Source: Glandiceps talaboti
Taxonomy: Eukaryota > Hemichordata > Enteropneusta > Spengelidae
Length of the DNA: 64,000 bases
NCBI RefSeq assembly: GCF_964340395.1
Contig: NC_135558.1
Location: 19,935,371-19,999,370, forward strand
Direction: 5' to 3'
This document shows positions 13,089 to 21,229 of this stretch, piece after piece. Below the pieces are notes generated by a model. That model searched no databases and was not told the DNA's origin. It saw nothing but the letters and a program-made list of their open reading frames with translations. Numbering within the stretch: position 1 is the first letter of the stretch; every line of letters starts with the position of its first letter. The translations under genes and the position numbers were made by a program.

Positions 13089-16000
13089 TGAAATAAATTG
13101 ATTGGAACGTAATGCTTGGGTTAAACTATATGAAAACCCTATGGTTAAAATTCTGGCATATTATTTAGGTAAATTAGTATATATATGGCATACATTTTAA
13201 GAAATTCAATTTTTTAGAACAATATGAATTTGCTGTAGTAACATATGAATCTTGTTGCTAGAATACCTTTCAGTTAGTAGACTATGGCATTGTGATTTTT
13301 GACTTTGTCAAATGTGTTCTTGCAGTTTTATTTTCTGAGGAATCGAAGGAAAGCTGAATTAAGCAATTGTTTAGTGATAATGCTAGAACGCTTAGTTATG
13401 CTTCCATTCTTCTTATAGCAAATGGAAAGGGGCTAGCGACTGCACCCAGTGCAACAACCACTCCAGTAGTGTCAACTCCTTATGGTAAGTACATATTCAA
13501 TATACTACACAAAAGTACATATCTCCTTATACACTCTCTGTCTATCATCTGTCTGTCTGCCTATCTGTCTGTCCGTCCGTTTGTCTCTCGCTGTTTCTCG
13601 TTCTAGTTGTTAAACATCTTTAAATATGCATATTAGTCAGACGTCAAAATCCACTCTTTACATATATAAAATACATTACGTGGTAAAATCACTATATTTT
13701 CATTATTTGCAATGTTCGTATCATATTTGAAAACAAATGAGTAAATATAGTAGTACTTTGGAATTCTGTTTTTTTTTCAATAAAGACCACTTTAATATCA
13801 GTTACGATACATATATATTGTTTTCTACAAGAATATTTTTTGACGTTATTTTCAACAGTTGGTATTTTAAGGCTTTAAATTGGGTTACACAAATATTTTA
13901 TCAAGTGAGATGTGGTGCCTTTATTGAAATATTAATCAATATATCTTTTTAATTGGAAATCTCCGATTTGGATTTTCTCTAGGGGAATTGCTTGCTTGCT
14001 AAGTATTGTGTCACCAAGTAGAAACCTAAATATAAAAGGATACCAATTATTTTTGAAAATGAACATTGTGCAAATTAGCAAGTTGTGGTAGTTAGCATGC
14101 ATTAACTTGCTAAAACATAATCACTTCATGTGACCAAATTGTTTGTTGTCACTGTATGAAAGGGTGGCGTTTTCAGTTCCCTATACATAACGGTCGTACA
14201 ATGCAATTGCAGCGAATCCGTGTGAACGTCATGTATACGGAATCGGAAACTCCATCGTTGTGTGCGTTTGTGTGTTTGGAATTCTGGTAGGGACGATATG
14301 AAGAATCTGCCACAGTACAGTGATATTGCTAATAGCATTATTGATAGACAATGATTTTCACTGGAAGACATTGTAGATCACCTTTATTTTTTTCCTGCTA
14401 GTTAATTTTCTTATTATATGGGGTATACATTGTAGTTTACATGTGTTTATCTTTGACAGATTCATGTCTTTACCAAGAATTCCAATGTGCCAATGGCCAA
14501 TGTATTTTCTTCGACTGGCAATGCGATAATGACAATGACTGTGGTGACAATTCAGACGAGATAGATTGCGGTATGTGTTCATTCTAATAACCTAAATGCC
14601 ATGCAGTGTTTAATCAATAATCAAGCATTATATTACTTGTAGGCATTTTTAATATTTATTTTTTCCCACTATTTTATGCCTGTCTATCAGTTGTATCTAG
14701 GTCTCCCCTGTCTACTGTCTTAACTTACCATGTTGAGGGGTATTTTAATTTTAATGGCTATGGTAATGATTTTGTAAAAGTAAATGAGTCATTACAGTAA
14801 GAATGACAGAAAAACCTGGTTGCTAGAATGCTCTTCTCCATTAAATGCTATTTGGGTCACATACACACAATAACAGTACATGCAATTATTACATATGTAC
14901 CAGAGATTACTTGCACAAGTGCGCGGGCATGCTAGTGATATTTCCACTGCAGTGCGATACCGAAATCGTTATTGCGTACCTGCATGCAAATTATATGCAA
15001 ATGAGTACGCGATCGTCCGCTACACACGAAATCGAGTGATCGCTCGGTATGAATTTTAAGGAAATTTGATGTTTTAGAAAAATATGTAATAATAACAGAA
15101 TCCCGTCCCACGTGAGTTCCAGTGTGGTTACTCAGGGGTATTTGTACTCGTGCTTGCAGTGCTTTCGGCTGCACTTTCACTCACTATGCTCAAGAAAGTA
15201 TGGGCGCGGAGAACACTGCAAGCCCTTCTGCAAATACCTCGAGTACTCCACACTTGCACTGGCATGTCACAGGGCTCTGTCACATTACCGTGCCTGTTGA
15301 TCTGTATATTCGCAAAGACGTTTCCAACTTAGTATGCATTGTGCAATCAGGGCTTATATTGCGTAATTGAGCAGATGCCACTTTAAGCAGCAATAGAATA
15401 GTTTGGAATGGTGTTATAGAATATAGTATCTTTAGTTCTAAAACAAATAGTGGCTGGACATTAACTAAAAGTTCTCCTGTAATTCAAATAGAGAAGGCCG
15501 ATTAAGCTGCTAATTATGTTAATTAGTATATATGTTTGACTATAATAACCGACTCCTACATTTAACGAAAATGGTGATTTTATACAAATAATAACTTAGG
15601 ATAATGCATGATTTTACCTGAACCCACTTTCATTTAAGCCAGTTCTTTCAGCTTTGGATGTTATTGACAACATTGTCTAATAATAATGCTAGTGGAATTA
15701 TGAACATGGTTTTACTTTACCCTTCGCTCTTGACAAATTAAATCACTTTCAGTTCATATCGGGTAGTCGTCAGCTTCATACATATGACGTGGAAATATAT
15801 TTTACTGTTCTTTTCAACAGACTACTGTTCCTACAACGAATTCCAATGTGACAATGGCACTTGCATTCCACTGTCTTTGAGATGTAATGGGTATGTTGAA
15901 TGTGATGATGATTCAGATGAGACGAACTGTGGTAAGTGTTTTATATGAATATCATTAAATGCCTTGAACATGGTATGAAAGACAGTATTATGTGGATATT

Positions 16001-18912
16001 TATCCGTTTCTTTTATTAATTCTTATCTATGTTGATTGTTCACTATTCCCTAGCCATTTGCCTTTACCAAGTTATGTTTCTCTCTATCGAATAATAGGAT
16101 AAGCATATATTTTTATAATGCTATTCAAAATAGGGTAACTAATATATATGCATTTCGCTAAAAACTAAACCCCACGTTTAACCCATAACGGTTTAAGATA
16201 TTTTGATGCAATGATGAGAAAATTCTTAAATGATAGTAATTGTCTCAATAAAGCAATCGCTCTTGAGCAAGTTACCCTTGAAAGTAATAGCAAGATACAT
16301 ACGAAATGGAGATACTTATATCAATTTCCTTCTACAGATGATTGCGCTCCCTACGGAATCCAGTGTGCAGATGGCAAGTGTATTCCAAACTATTGGGAAT
16401 GTGATGATGACTCTGCTGTTTATTCAGATGTAGAGTATGGTATGTAGTTATTCCTACCGATATATAATACAGTGCTTGAGCACTGAGCAGTATTATAATA
16501 CACGTCACAAAATTAAGGGCAATATTTCAAACCCAAGGGTAAACACTGAAATAGGTAAATTTGCAATGTCATACACAGAAGCTCTACACTGGGATAACTT
16601 ACCTCTTGATGTTAGGTCCAAATCATCAAGGAATGTTTTTCCTAACTCACTGAAAGATTTTCTTCACCTGATATGAATATACTGCAACTCATGTTGATGC
16701 ATAATGTATATATTTTCATAGATATTTAGTTGTTGTTTTTCACTCCCCTCTTTATACTTTGTCATGTATTCATTTATAAATTTTATGTACAGTGTAGGAG
16801 ACAGACTTGATTAGCAAGTAGCTATTTTTCTGGTCTCCGTTTACCTACCTCAAAACATGTATTATTTATATTGTCTACAAATGTATATTTTTAATAAGTA
16901 GGTAATAAAGAAGATATAAATGTGTGAATTCGTTCATATAGACACAATTCAAGTATAAACATACGCACATTGAGTGTTGTGTTATCTACATGTATGACCT
17001 TGATCATCGATCTTTAGGCTCAATTCTTCAAAGTTAATAAACAGAACCAAGATAAACCATCGACTCCATGTGTCTGATGACCTGGTAGACAGACCGAACG
17101 TTTCTGATCTCAATATACCCCTTTATAAACAGCAAGTAAGAATTCTCTAACGCCCCTTTCCCCTGTCTCATTGACATGAACGCGAATAAACTAGGGGTGA
17201 CCAATGCTGGTCAATTCTGCTAATTCTAACTTCAATATATCCTACATAAACATCCCACCTATACGTTGTAGGTAAGAGCAAAATTGACGTAAACTCGGAC
17301 TATTACTGCTTAGTTGAACGTATCAATAGCTTGAGTAAAGTGAATATGTACACCATTTCCTATTGTGACATCCACGCTAATTGTGGCGGACTCTGTCGTA
17401 AAATTCATATTTTAGCTGTTACCACAGGAAACCTAATACAAGCATATGCTCATGTGTTATCAATATCTAACTGTCGAATGAGATCATGTCCTTTTATACC
17501 TGGACATTAGTCTCCATTTCAAGGTTAAATGGACTGTCTTGTTAAGTGTATATGTATACCTCTGACATACATTAGTAATTCTCAATCATACACGTCACAA
17601 ATGTCAGATACAACTCTCCATATACGCACATCATAATCATTAGTGACTTCAACTGGCGGCCATAAAATATCAATTTTTGCGACTAACTCGCGAAGCCTCC
17701 TAGATGCACATTTAAGTGTTATCAATGATGATCTTCCCAATGAGATCTTTGGTTTTGAGTATTATGGTCAAGGTTAAATAATGGAAATGTTCAGAGTGTG
17801 TATGTCCATGGACTGGTTTCAACCAAACCTGGCACAAAGGTTCGATACTGTAGTGTTACTGTATAAATACCGTGTTGTTACAATTCGTTACTTGTAATAC
17901 AATGTATATTCATAATGAAATAAGTTTCCCAACTCGACCTTCTCACTTCAGACAAATCCACGGAGCATATTCAGTCTTTTATTTGGTAGTTATCGTCTTA
18001 ATAATACGACACTTATATATACTTAATATATTTTTCGATAGATTCATGTGACCCCAATGAAGTCCGATGTGGCAATGGCGAGTGTGTTCAAAACTACTTG
18101 GAATGTGATGATTATGATGGGTCTGCTGATTATTCAGGTGAAGATTATGGTATGTAGCTATTGGTACGAAAACATAAGGGTGACCCTATTTTTTGTGTTT
18201 CTCATTACCCGAACGACCCAAATTTTCGGTTGCGACATAAAAATTACTGTTTTCGCCCACCCTTACTATTTGCTGAACAGTGCCCTCTCTGGCAAAAGTA
18301 CGGAAGTGTCTGGCCTGTCGACGTCATCTCTAGTCATGGCGGCTACATGTGTTCACGAACAAGGCACTTCTTTCAAGACGGAAGTTGTTGAACATGACAA
18401 TTGTGTAGAGAAGCCTCGAAAAGGCTTTTTACCAGGAATCCAATAAAAAGAAGTTAGAAATGAGGAAAAGGAGAAATTGAGAACATGATGATGATTTTTT
18501 TACCGTTTTAAGTAAATCGACTGACCGACCCAAAGTTATCATAAAAAAGTGAGAAACTACATAAAAAATAGGGCCACTCCTAATGCAGTGCATGAGATTG
18601 ATTAAATATAGTGTGAGTGCACAGAGACACAATTTGTTTACACGCATCAATATTTGATGAGCATTCTGTATAGATTTTGACTATTGACTTTCAATTTGAC
18701 CATCTATCGTAGGACTAAAATGGAAATTTGCTATTAAAATGAACATGATTTTTTTTCCAATGAAAAATACTAGAATTGAAGTTGGTCCAAACAAAAAGAT
18801 TGGCCCTCTGTAAATAACAAACGATAACCAGGGACTGAAATCCTCGCCTTTGATATGTTTTACTTTATCTGTCTATATAGGAAGTGCAATCACGGATCCA
18901 GACTATGACTAA
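196..18912 (+). CDS. SRCR-LDLa multidomain protein gene (5' partial, spliced, 20 exons seen)
   Basis: Joining 20 exons with GT-AG borders gives one uninterrupted frame of 858 codons ending in TAA at 18910-18912. Order: half SRCR, four SRCR domains, a 54-residue Cys-containing module, LDLa-like, LDLa-like, LDLa, an 18-residue linker, a 22-residue Thr/Pro linker, LDLa, LDLa, two Cys-depleted LDLa, and a 10-residue tail. All module borders are phase 1, and each SRCR is interrupted once in phase 2 after the LGYG motif. Six Cys per SRCR and two exons per domain are the known hallmarks of group A SRCR. LDLa modules bind Ca and ligands in lipoprotein receptors and many secreted proteins. No transmembrane segment follows the last module, so secretion is inferred; the N terminus and signal peptide lie upstream. 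Exon borders were placed by eye, and the last exon and the 9363 exon are the least certain. A pattern-recognition or scavenger role is an inference from family. Confidence 0.82.
661..735. repeat. (TACA)n microsatellite
   Basis: Intronic TACA tract of about 75 bp. The equivalent intron after the exon at 3766 has a similar tract at 4280-4351. Confidence 0.95.
883..926. repeat. (CATACA)n microsatellite
   Basis: Hexanucleotide CATACA tract. Just before it (831-861) is the motif GTAACTCGGAGTTTCACGC, which also sits beside other microsatellites in the window. Confidence 0.9.
1399..1447. repeat. (GTAT)n microsatellite
   Basis: GTAT tract ending 30 bp before an SRCR acceptor site. The paralogous position at 6882-6908 has a shorter tract. 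Confidence 0.95.
1478..1628 (+). CDS. SRCR exon, N-terminal half (domain 2)
   Basis: 151-nt exon, acceptor TTTTATAG, donor GTAATT. It encodes [20 protein letters not shown] and then the WGTICDD and VVCRQLGYG signatures, the core of the SRCR fold, with two Cys. It combines with 2420-2595 into a 109-residue domain. Confidence 0.9.
1629..2419 (+). other. SRCR intron, nearly repeated at 7091-7886
   Basis: No coding signal. Almost the whole intron matches 7091-7886 with scattered substitutions and few indels, so exon-intron-exon blocks were duplicated together. Confidence 0.8.
2420..2595 (+). CDS. SRCR exon, C-terminal half (domain 2)
   Basis: 176 nt, acceptor TTTCAAAG, donor GTATTT. It begins [14 protein letters not shown] and has four Cys. 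Closest local relative is the exon at 7887 (same ELA opening, [10 protein letters not shown] stretch). The last Cys is followed by Tyr-Asp rather than Ser-Asp. Confidence 0.9.
3152..3302 (+). CDS. SRCR exon, N-terminal half (domain 3)
   Basis: 151 nt, acceptor TTTTCATAG, donor GTGAGA. It encodes [19 protein letters not shown] and then WGTVCDD and VVCRQLGFG. It is the most diverged of the N-half exons and has no recent duplicate in the window. Confidence 0.9.
3601..3663. repeat. (TA)n microsatellite
   Basis: TA tract about 100 bp before an SRCR C-half exon. The duplicated unit has the same tract at 5720-5802 with the same right flank (ATCAATGCGA or ATCAATGCGAC), so it was copied with the exon. 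Confidence 0.95.
3766..3941 (+). CDS. SRCR exon, C-terminal half (domain 3)
   Basis: 176 nt beginning [17 protein letters not shown], with four Cys. By eye it differs from the exon at 5903 by one base (Val versus Ile), which means a very recent duplication or gene conversion. Confidence 0.9.
3942..5272 (+). other. intron with (TACA)n, (TA)n and duplicated sequence
   Basis: Holds (TACA)n at 4280-4351 and (TA)n at 4382-4412. About 4720-5220 matches the introns at 1000-1400 and 6480-6880. No coding signal seen. Confidence 0.75.
4280..4412. repeat. (TACA)n then (TA)n microsatellites
   Basis: TACA tract at 4280-4351 and TA tract at 4382-4412, separated by 30 bp of mixed CA-rich sequence. Confidence 0.95.
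5273..5423 (+). CDS. SRCR exon, N-terminal half (domain 4)
   Basis: 151 nt, acceptor TTTGATAG, donor GTGAGA. It encodes [19 protein letters not shown] with WGTICDD and VVCRKLGYG. It mixes features of the 3152 exon (GPP opening) and the 1478/6940 exons ([11 protein letters not shown]). Confidence 0.9.
5720..5802. repeat. (TA)n microsatellite
   Basis: Pure TA tract, paralogous to the one at 3601. Confidence 0.95.
5903..6078 (+). CDS. SRCR exon, C-terminal half (domain 4)
   Basis: 176 nt, near-identical to 3766-3941 with a single GTA to ATA change. Four Cys retained. Confidence 0.9.
6882..6908. repeat. (GTAT)n microsatellite
   Basis: Short GTAT tract 30 bp before the acceptor at 6939, equivalent to the longer 1399-1447 tract. 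Its length has changed since duplication. Confidence 0.9.
6940..7090 (+). CDS. SRCR exon, N-terminal half (domain 5)
   Basis: 151 nt, near-copy of 1478-1628: [35 protein letters not shown]. Acceptor TATTTTTAG, donor GTAATT. Confidence 0.9.
7887..8062 (+). CDS. SRCR exon, C-terminal half (domain 5, last SRCR)
   Basis: 176 nt, acceptor TTTCACAG, donor GTATGT. It begins [14 protein letters not shown] and has four Cys ([20 protein letters not shown]). Paralogue of 2420-2595 with more replacement changes. Confidence 0.9.
8601..8925. repeat. compound (GTAT)n array with internal GTGTGTGCGTGCGTCT blocks
   Basis: About 325 bp of GTAT broken by a repeated GTGTATGTGTGCGTGCGTCT-like interruption, giving a second-order period of roughly 75 bp. 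Long ORFs on both strands here are purely repeat-derived. Confidence 0.95.
9110..9160. repeat. (GGT)n microsatellite
   Basis: Trinucleotide GGT/GAT tract, G-rich on the plus strand. Confidence 0.9.
9363..9524 (+). CDS. exon of unknown Cys-containing module (54 residues)
   Basis: 162-nt phase 1-1 exon, acceptor TTCATATAG, donor GTAAGT. It encodes [20 protein letters not shown] and then a stretch with four Cys ([18 protein letters not shown]). I do not recognise the fold. It opens with Gly-Pro like the SRCR N-half exons, but lacks the SRCR WG and CRQLG motifs. Phase and frame fit the gene. Confidence 0.65.
9768..9878 (+). CDS. degenerate LDLa-like exon 1
   Basis: 111 nt, acceptor TTCGGCAG, donor GTAAGT. 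It encodes [20 protein letters not shown] and a further Cys-containing tail. The six-Cys LDLa spacing is kept, but the C-terminal Ser-Asp-Glu Ca-binding motif is missing (GNSHVLDC instead), so calcium binding is doubtful. Confidence 0.75.
10321..10400. repeat. perfect 35-bp inverted repeat (hairpin)
   Basis: Arms 10321-10355 and 10366-10400 are exact reverse complements, separated by 10 bp. It is intronic, 190 bp before an LDLa-like exon. It could be a foldback element or an RNA hairpin in the pre-mRNA. Confidence 0.92.
10592..10711 (+). CDS. degenerate LDLa-like exon 2
   Basis: 120 nt, acceptor TTTCGACAG, donor GTAAGT. Six Cys in LDLa-like order, with [14 protein letters not shown] followed by CDYWDNC and a final GGC. 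No SDE motif, and the last loop is longer than in true LDLa. Confidence 0.72.
10712..11830 (+). other. intron, no feature recognised
   Basis: AT-rich intron with no coding exon, tRNA or clear repeat that I can see. Confidence 0.6.
11831..11944 (+). CDS. LDLa exon (canonical)
   Basis: 114 nt, acceptor ATATCGACAG, donor GTATGT. Classic LDL-receptor class A module: [19 protein letters not shown], then [13 protein letters not shown]. All six Cys and the acidic Ca-binding cluster are present. Confidence 0.92.
11945..12820 (+). other. intron, no feature recognised
   Basis: No exon or repeat supported. Confidence 0.55.
12821..12874 (+). CDS. short basic linker exon (18 residues)
   Basis: 54-nt phase 1-1 exon between TTCTATACAG and GTAAGC, encoding [18 protein letters not shown]. 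No domain match. Included because both splice sites are good and the frame is kept, but it could be an alternative exon. Confidence 0.55.
12978..13087. repeat. (GTCT)n then (GT)n microsatellite
   Basis: GTCT tract followed by a GT tract, intronic. Confidence 0.95.
13419..13484 (+). CDS. Thr/Pro-rich linker exon (22 residues)
   Basis: 66-nt phase 1-1 exon, acceptor TTCTTATAG, donor GTAAGT. It encodes a Thr/Pro/Ala-rich stretch ([17 protein letters not shown]), typical of O-glycosylated spacers between extracellular modules. Confidence 0.65.
13485..14459 (+). other. intron with LDLa-intron-associated motif
   Basis: A sequence near 14090-14140 (GCATTAACTTGCTAAAAC, then ATCACTTCATGTGACCAAA) resembles 10391-10437 in the intron before another LDLa exon, consistent with exon plus intron duplication. 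Confidence 0.55.
14460..14570 (+). CDS. LDLa exon (canonical)
   Basis: 111 nt, acceptor TTTGACAG, donor [26 protein letters not shown], then [15 protein letters not shown]. Six Cys and the SDE Ca site are intact. Confidence 0.92.
15821..15931 (+). CDS. LDLa exon (canonical)
   Basis: 111 nt, acceptor TTTTCAACAG, donor [26 protein letters not shown], then [15 protein letters not shown]. All six Cys present. Confidence 0.92.
16338..16439 (+). CDS. LDLa exon lacking Cys5 and Cys6
   Basis: 102 nt, acceptor TTCTACAG, donor [26 protein letters not shown] keeps Cys1-4. The tail reads [12 protein letters not shown], so Cys5 is gone and Cys6 has become Tyr. In LDLa the bonds are 1-3, 2-5 and 4-6, so two of three disulfides cannot form in the usual way. 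Confidence 0.82.
16490..16920 (+). mobile_element. 5'-truncated L2/CR1-like LINE 3' end
   Basis: The ORF tail ending at 16676 contains [20 protein letters not shown] and then [20 protein letters not shown], the familiar C-terminal tail of CR1/L2-type reverse transcriptases. An AT-rich 3' UTR follows, ending near AATAAAGAAGATATAAA at about 16905-16920. The 5' part is missing, as usual for target-primed retrotransposition. It sits in an intron directly after the Cys-depleted LDLa exon. Confidence 0.72.
16921..18041 (+). other. intron remainder, nothing recognised
   Basis: No exon, RNA gene or clear repeat found between the LINE fragment and the next LDLa exon. Confidence 0.5.
18042..18149 (+). 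CDS. second LDLa exon lacking Cys5 and Cys6
   Basis: 108 nt, acceptor TTTCGATAG, donor [26 protein letters not shown] keeps Cys1-4, while the tail [12 protein letters not shown] has no Cys. It shares the NYWEC/NYLEC segment and the loss pattern with the 16338 exon, so they are probably duplicates of an already altered module. Confidence 0.82.
18173..18585. mobile_element. non-autonomous TIR element (MITE-like)
   Basis: The left end CATAAGGGTGACCCTATTTT and the reverse complement of the right end, CATTAGGAGTGGCCCTATTT, match over about 35 bp with small gaps (both continue to TTTCTCA). Size 413 bp. A short ORF inside (start at about 18338, [10 protein letters not shown]) has no recognised function. 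I see no clear target duplication, so the superfamily is not assigned. It begins 23 bp after an LDLa exon splice donor. Confidence 0.55.
18881..18912 (+). CDS. terminal exon of the SRCR-LDLa gene
   Basis: Acceptor GTCTATATAG; phase 1 continuation reads [10 protein letters not shown] then TAA. It is short, but the phase is right and the stop comes at once. It gives a soluble C terminus without a membrane anchor. An alternative would be exons further on that I could not find. Confidence 0.55.
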
Positions 18913-19234
18913 TGTTACGACATGAAACATCGAAGAGAATATATGAAGACTGGACATTAGGTGAATGTAAACAGTGTATTAAAGCCGACATTAGAACAAC
19001 CAGCTATCTAATAGTGTATCAGAAGTGACTATTTTTGTTGTCTTGGAAGGGCACCATTAAAGTGGAACTGACTGTCCTATGTGAAGATGTTATGCGAGTT
19101 ATGAGACAATATCGTGTATTAAAAGTCACCTTTTGATAACTATATTTTTTGCAAATTTAGAAATAGGCCAAACAAAGCAACCAAGACATGAAGTATTATA
19201 CACAAAGCTTATTTTCTGCTTTTTTCGCATATCA

Positions 19235-19240
19235 AATAAA
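19235..19240 (+). terminator. candidate polyadenylation signal AATAAA
   Basis: AATAAA about 320 bp after the stop of the SRCR-LDLa gene. Position is plausible for its 3' UTR. Confidence 0.35.
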
Positions 19241-19296
19241 ACATTATCATTCAAACACATAGAGTGATGGTAAATATGTTTTATAACGACGAATTA

Positions 19297-19335
19297 TTCA
19301 TTCATTCATTCATTCATTCATTCATTCATTCATTC
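19297..19335. repeat. (ATTC)n microsatellite
   Basis: ATTC tract of about 10 units. The LINE at 27896 ends in a similar tract, so this may mark the 3' tail of another decayed LINE copy. Confidence 0.9.
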
Positions 19336-19829
19336 ACTCACATGTGTACCTACGTATGTACACGTGCGTGCGTGCGTCATAGACACCCCTATAGTTCTCT
19401 CCTGAGTCTGTATATGTAGTGACAATTGTCCCTGTTTCATGACTGTTACCAACTACAGTGTATTCGAAATTGGTGGGTCAAACTTAGTAGTATCGCTCCA
19501 GACATACTGCTAATCTCTCACACCTCCTATTTCCTTTGTCTACACTACTTGTTAATCAAACATCATTACCAGGAGATTTCAAAGTTCCATTTTATCATAC
19601 CTCCAAATTTTCCTGTGTTGACTTTATTGATCCTGTCAGGAAATTATAGTGTCTGCCATAAAAAAATTTAAACGAGTACACAAAAACAAGACCTTCACAA
19701 TCAAAACACGTACATAACCAGGATAAAAGAACGACGATAACTCGAAAAGAGTAGACGTTAAAAAAGAGTGGCCACAGCTAGACATGTGAGCAAGTAGGGC
19801 TAGAGTCGAGGTCTGTCTGTCTGATGATT

Positions 19830-20600
19830 GTGTAATTTAATTGCTGCTGCTGAAATGAATGATTGCTTAGCTTCTTTCTATACGTCAACTGTCAAGTTCT
19901 GGCCTAGGTGGATGTGTGTCGTCAGCTAATATTGTTCCCAGTCTGTCTGTAATTTGTCTGTGATAAATGACCCACAGTCTATGTTAGTCTGTTTTTTTAC
20001 CAACCACCCAGCCACTTTTCTGATGATTTTGTGAAGTCTGTCTTTGTCTTATTAAGTAATATTTCCAGCCCAACATACTAATCCAAAAGTGAAACAGTGC
20101 TCAAAGTTGAAGTATAAAACATTTGTAGTAGATCTACGCTAACATTAAAAGATCTCAGTTTCCTCAGGCAGTACAATCGACTGTGAAGTTTTTTGACAAT
20201 GGCATGTGTGTGTTCTGTTTCCATGAAAGCTTATCATTGAGAGTCATCCCTAAATATGTATATGTTTCAACTCTATCGACAACTTCACCCTTGATTAAAA
20301 TAACTTCGTACACTTTCTTCTAAAATCGATAATCATTTCTTTGATCTTACCTACATTAAGTTCTACATAGTTCCGGTCACACCAGTTTACAAATGTACTC
20401 ATTTCTTGTCTATACGATGTGTCGTAGTCGTCTGTTATCAGTCCAGTCAGTCAAGTGTCGTCGGCAAATTTAACAATTGGGCACGATTCGTGCGAATTTC
20501 TACAATCGGCTGTATATAAGGAATATAGAAGGGGAGACAGTACTGTCCCCTGTGGTGTTTGTGAGTGTTGGAGAGCACATCTTTATAGGGTCATCGTACA
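19830..20600 (-). pseudogene. decayed L2-like LINE reverse transcriptase
   Basis: Minus-strand reading, with several stops, gives GTVLSPLLYSLYTADCRNSH, PIVKFADDT (the FADD catalytic motif), TFVNWCDRNYVELNVGK, and later DKDRLHKIIRKVAGWLVKKQ. These are the palm, thumb and tail motifs of L2/CR1-family non-LTR reverse transcriptases. Frameshifts and stops show it is dead. Confidence 0.75.
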
Positions 20601-20677
20601 AATATTTGACACAGAGATCACAATGATATCAAAATGTGTTGGAAACGTATGGCCTACGTACACTATGTTGAGAGAAA

Positions 20678-21229
20678 ATGGCGGATCGTCAAATTTCTTA
20701 TTATTATTTCAAAGAAGTAGGAAAAAGCTTTCATGTGGCAAAATTTGGAGAGAATCAAAGATCTCTGATTTTAAAAGGAAAATTTATCACCGAGGCACAT
20801 TCTACCTTACATAAGCCATTCAACGTCGTAAACCACACGCCTCTTTACGACACCGTCCGAAACGTACCCACAAACGGAAATGGCCTCTTTACGACACCGT
20901 CCGAAACGTACCCACAAACAGAAATGGCCTCTTTACGACACCGTCCGAAACGTACCCACAAACGGAAATGGCCTCTTTACGACACCGTCCGAAACGTACC
21001 CACAAACAGAAATGGCCTCTTTACGACACCGTCCGAAACGTACCCACAAACGGAAATGGCCTCTTTACGACACCGTCCGAAACGTACCCACAAACAGAAA
21101 TGGCCTCTTTACGTCACCGTCCGAAACGTACCCACAAACAGAAATGGCCTCTTTACGACACCGTCCGAAACGTACCCTCAAGCAGAACTTGCCTCTTTAC
21201 GACACCGTCCGAAACGTACCCACAAGTAG
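20678..21229 (+). CDS. hypothetical ORF entering the 44-bp array
   Basis: The ATG at 20678 sits in a good context (GAGAAAATGGCGG) and opens about 47 unique residues (MADRQISYYYFKEVGKSFHV and on) before the frame enters the repeat, ending at 21229. The unique part has no recognised domain. It is most likely fortuitous, since the repeat lacks stops in every forward frame, but the start context and unique leader justify recording it. Confidence 0.2.
   Translation: MADRQISYYYFKEVGKSFHVAKFGENQRSLILKGKFITEAHSTLHKPFNVVNHTPLYDTVRNVPTNGNGLFTTPSETYPQTEMASLRHRPKRTHKRKWPLYDTVRNVPTNRNGLFTTPSETYPQTEMASLRHRPKRTHKQKWPLYVTVRNVPTNRNGLFTTPSETYPQAELASLRHRPKRTHK

Noticed and set aside
15112-15300. Cys-containing ORF ([15 protein letters not shown]) as an extra module exon
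   Set aside because: No good splice sites in phase and two other frames are equally open; probably chance in a GC-richer patch.
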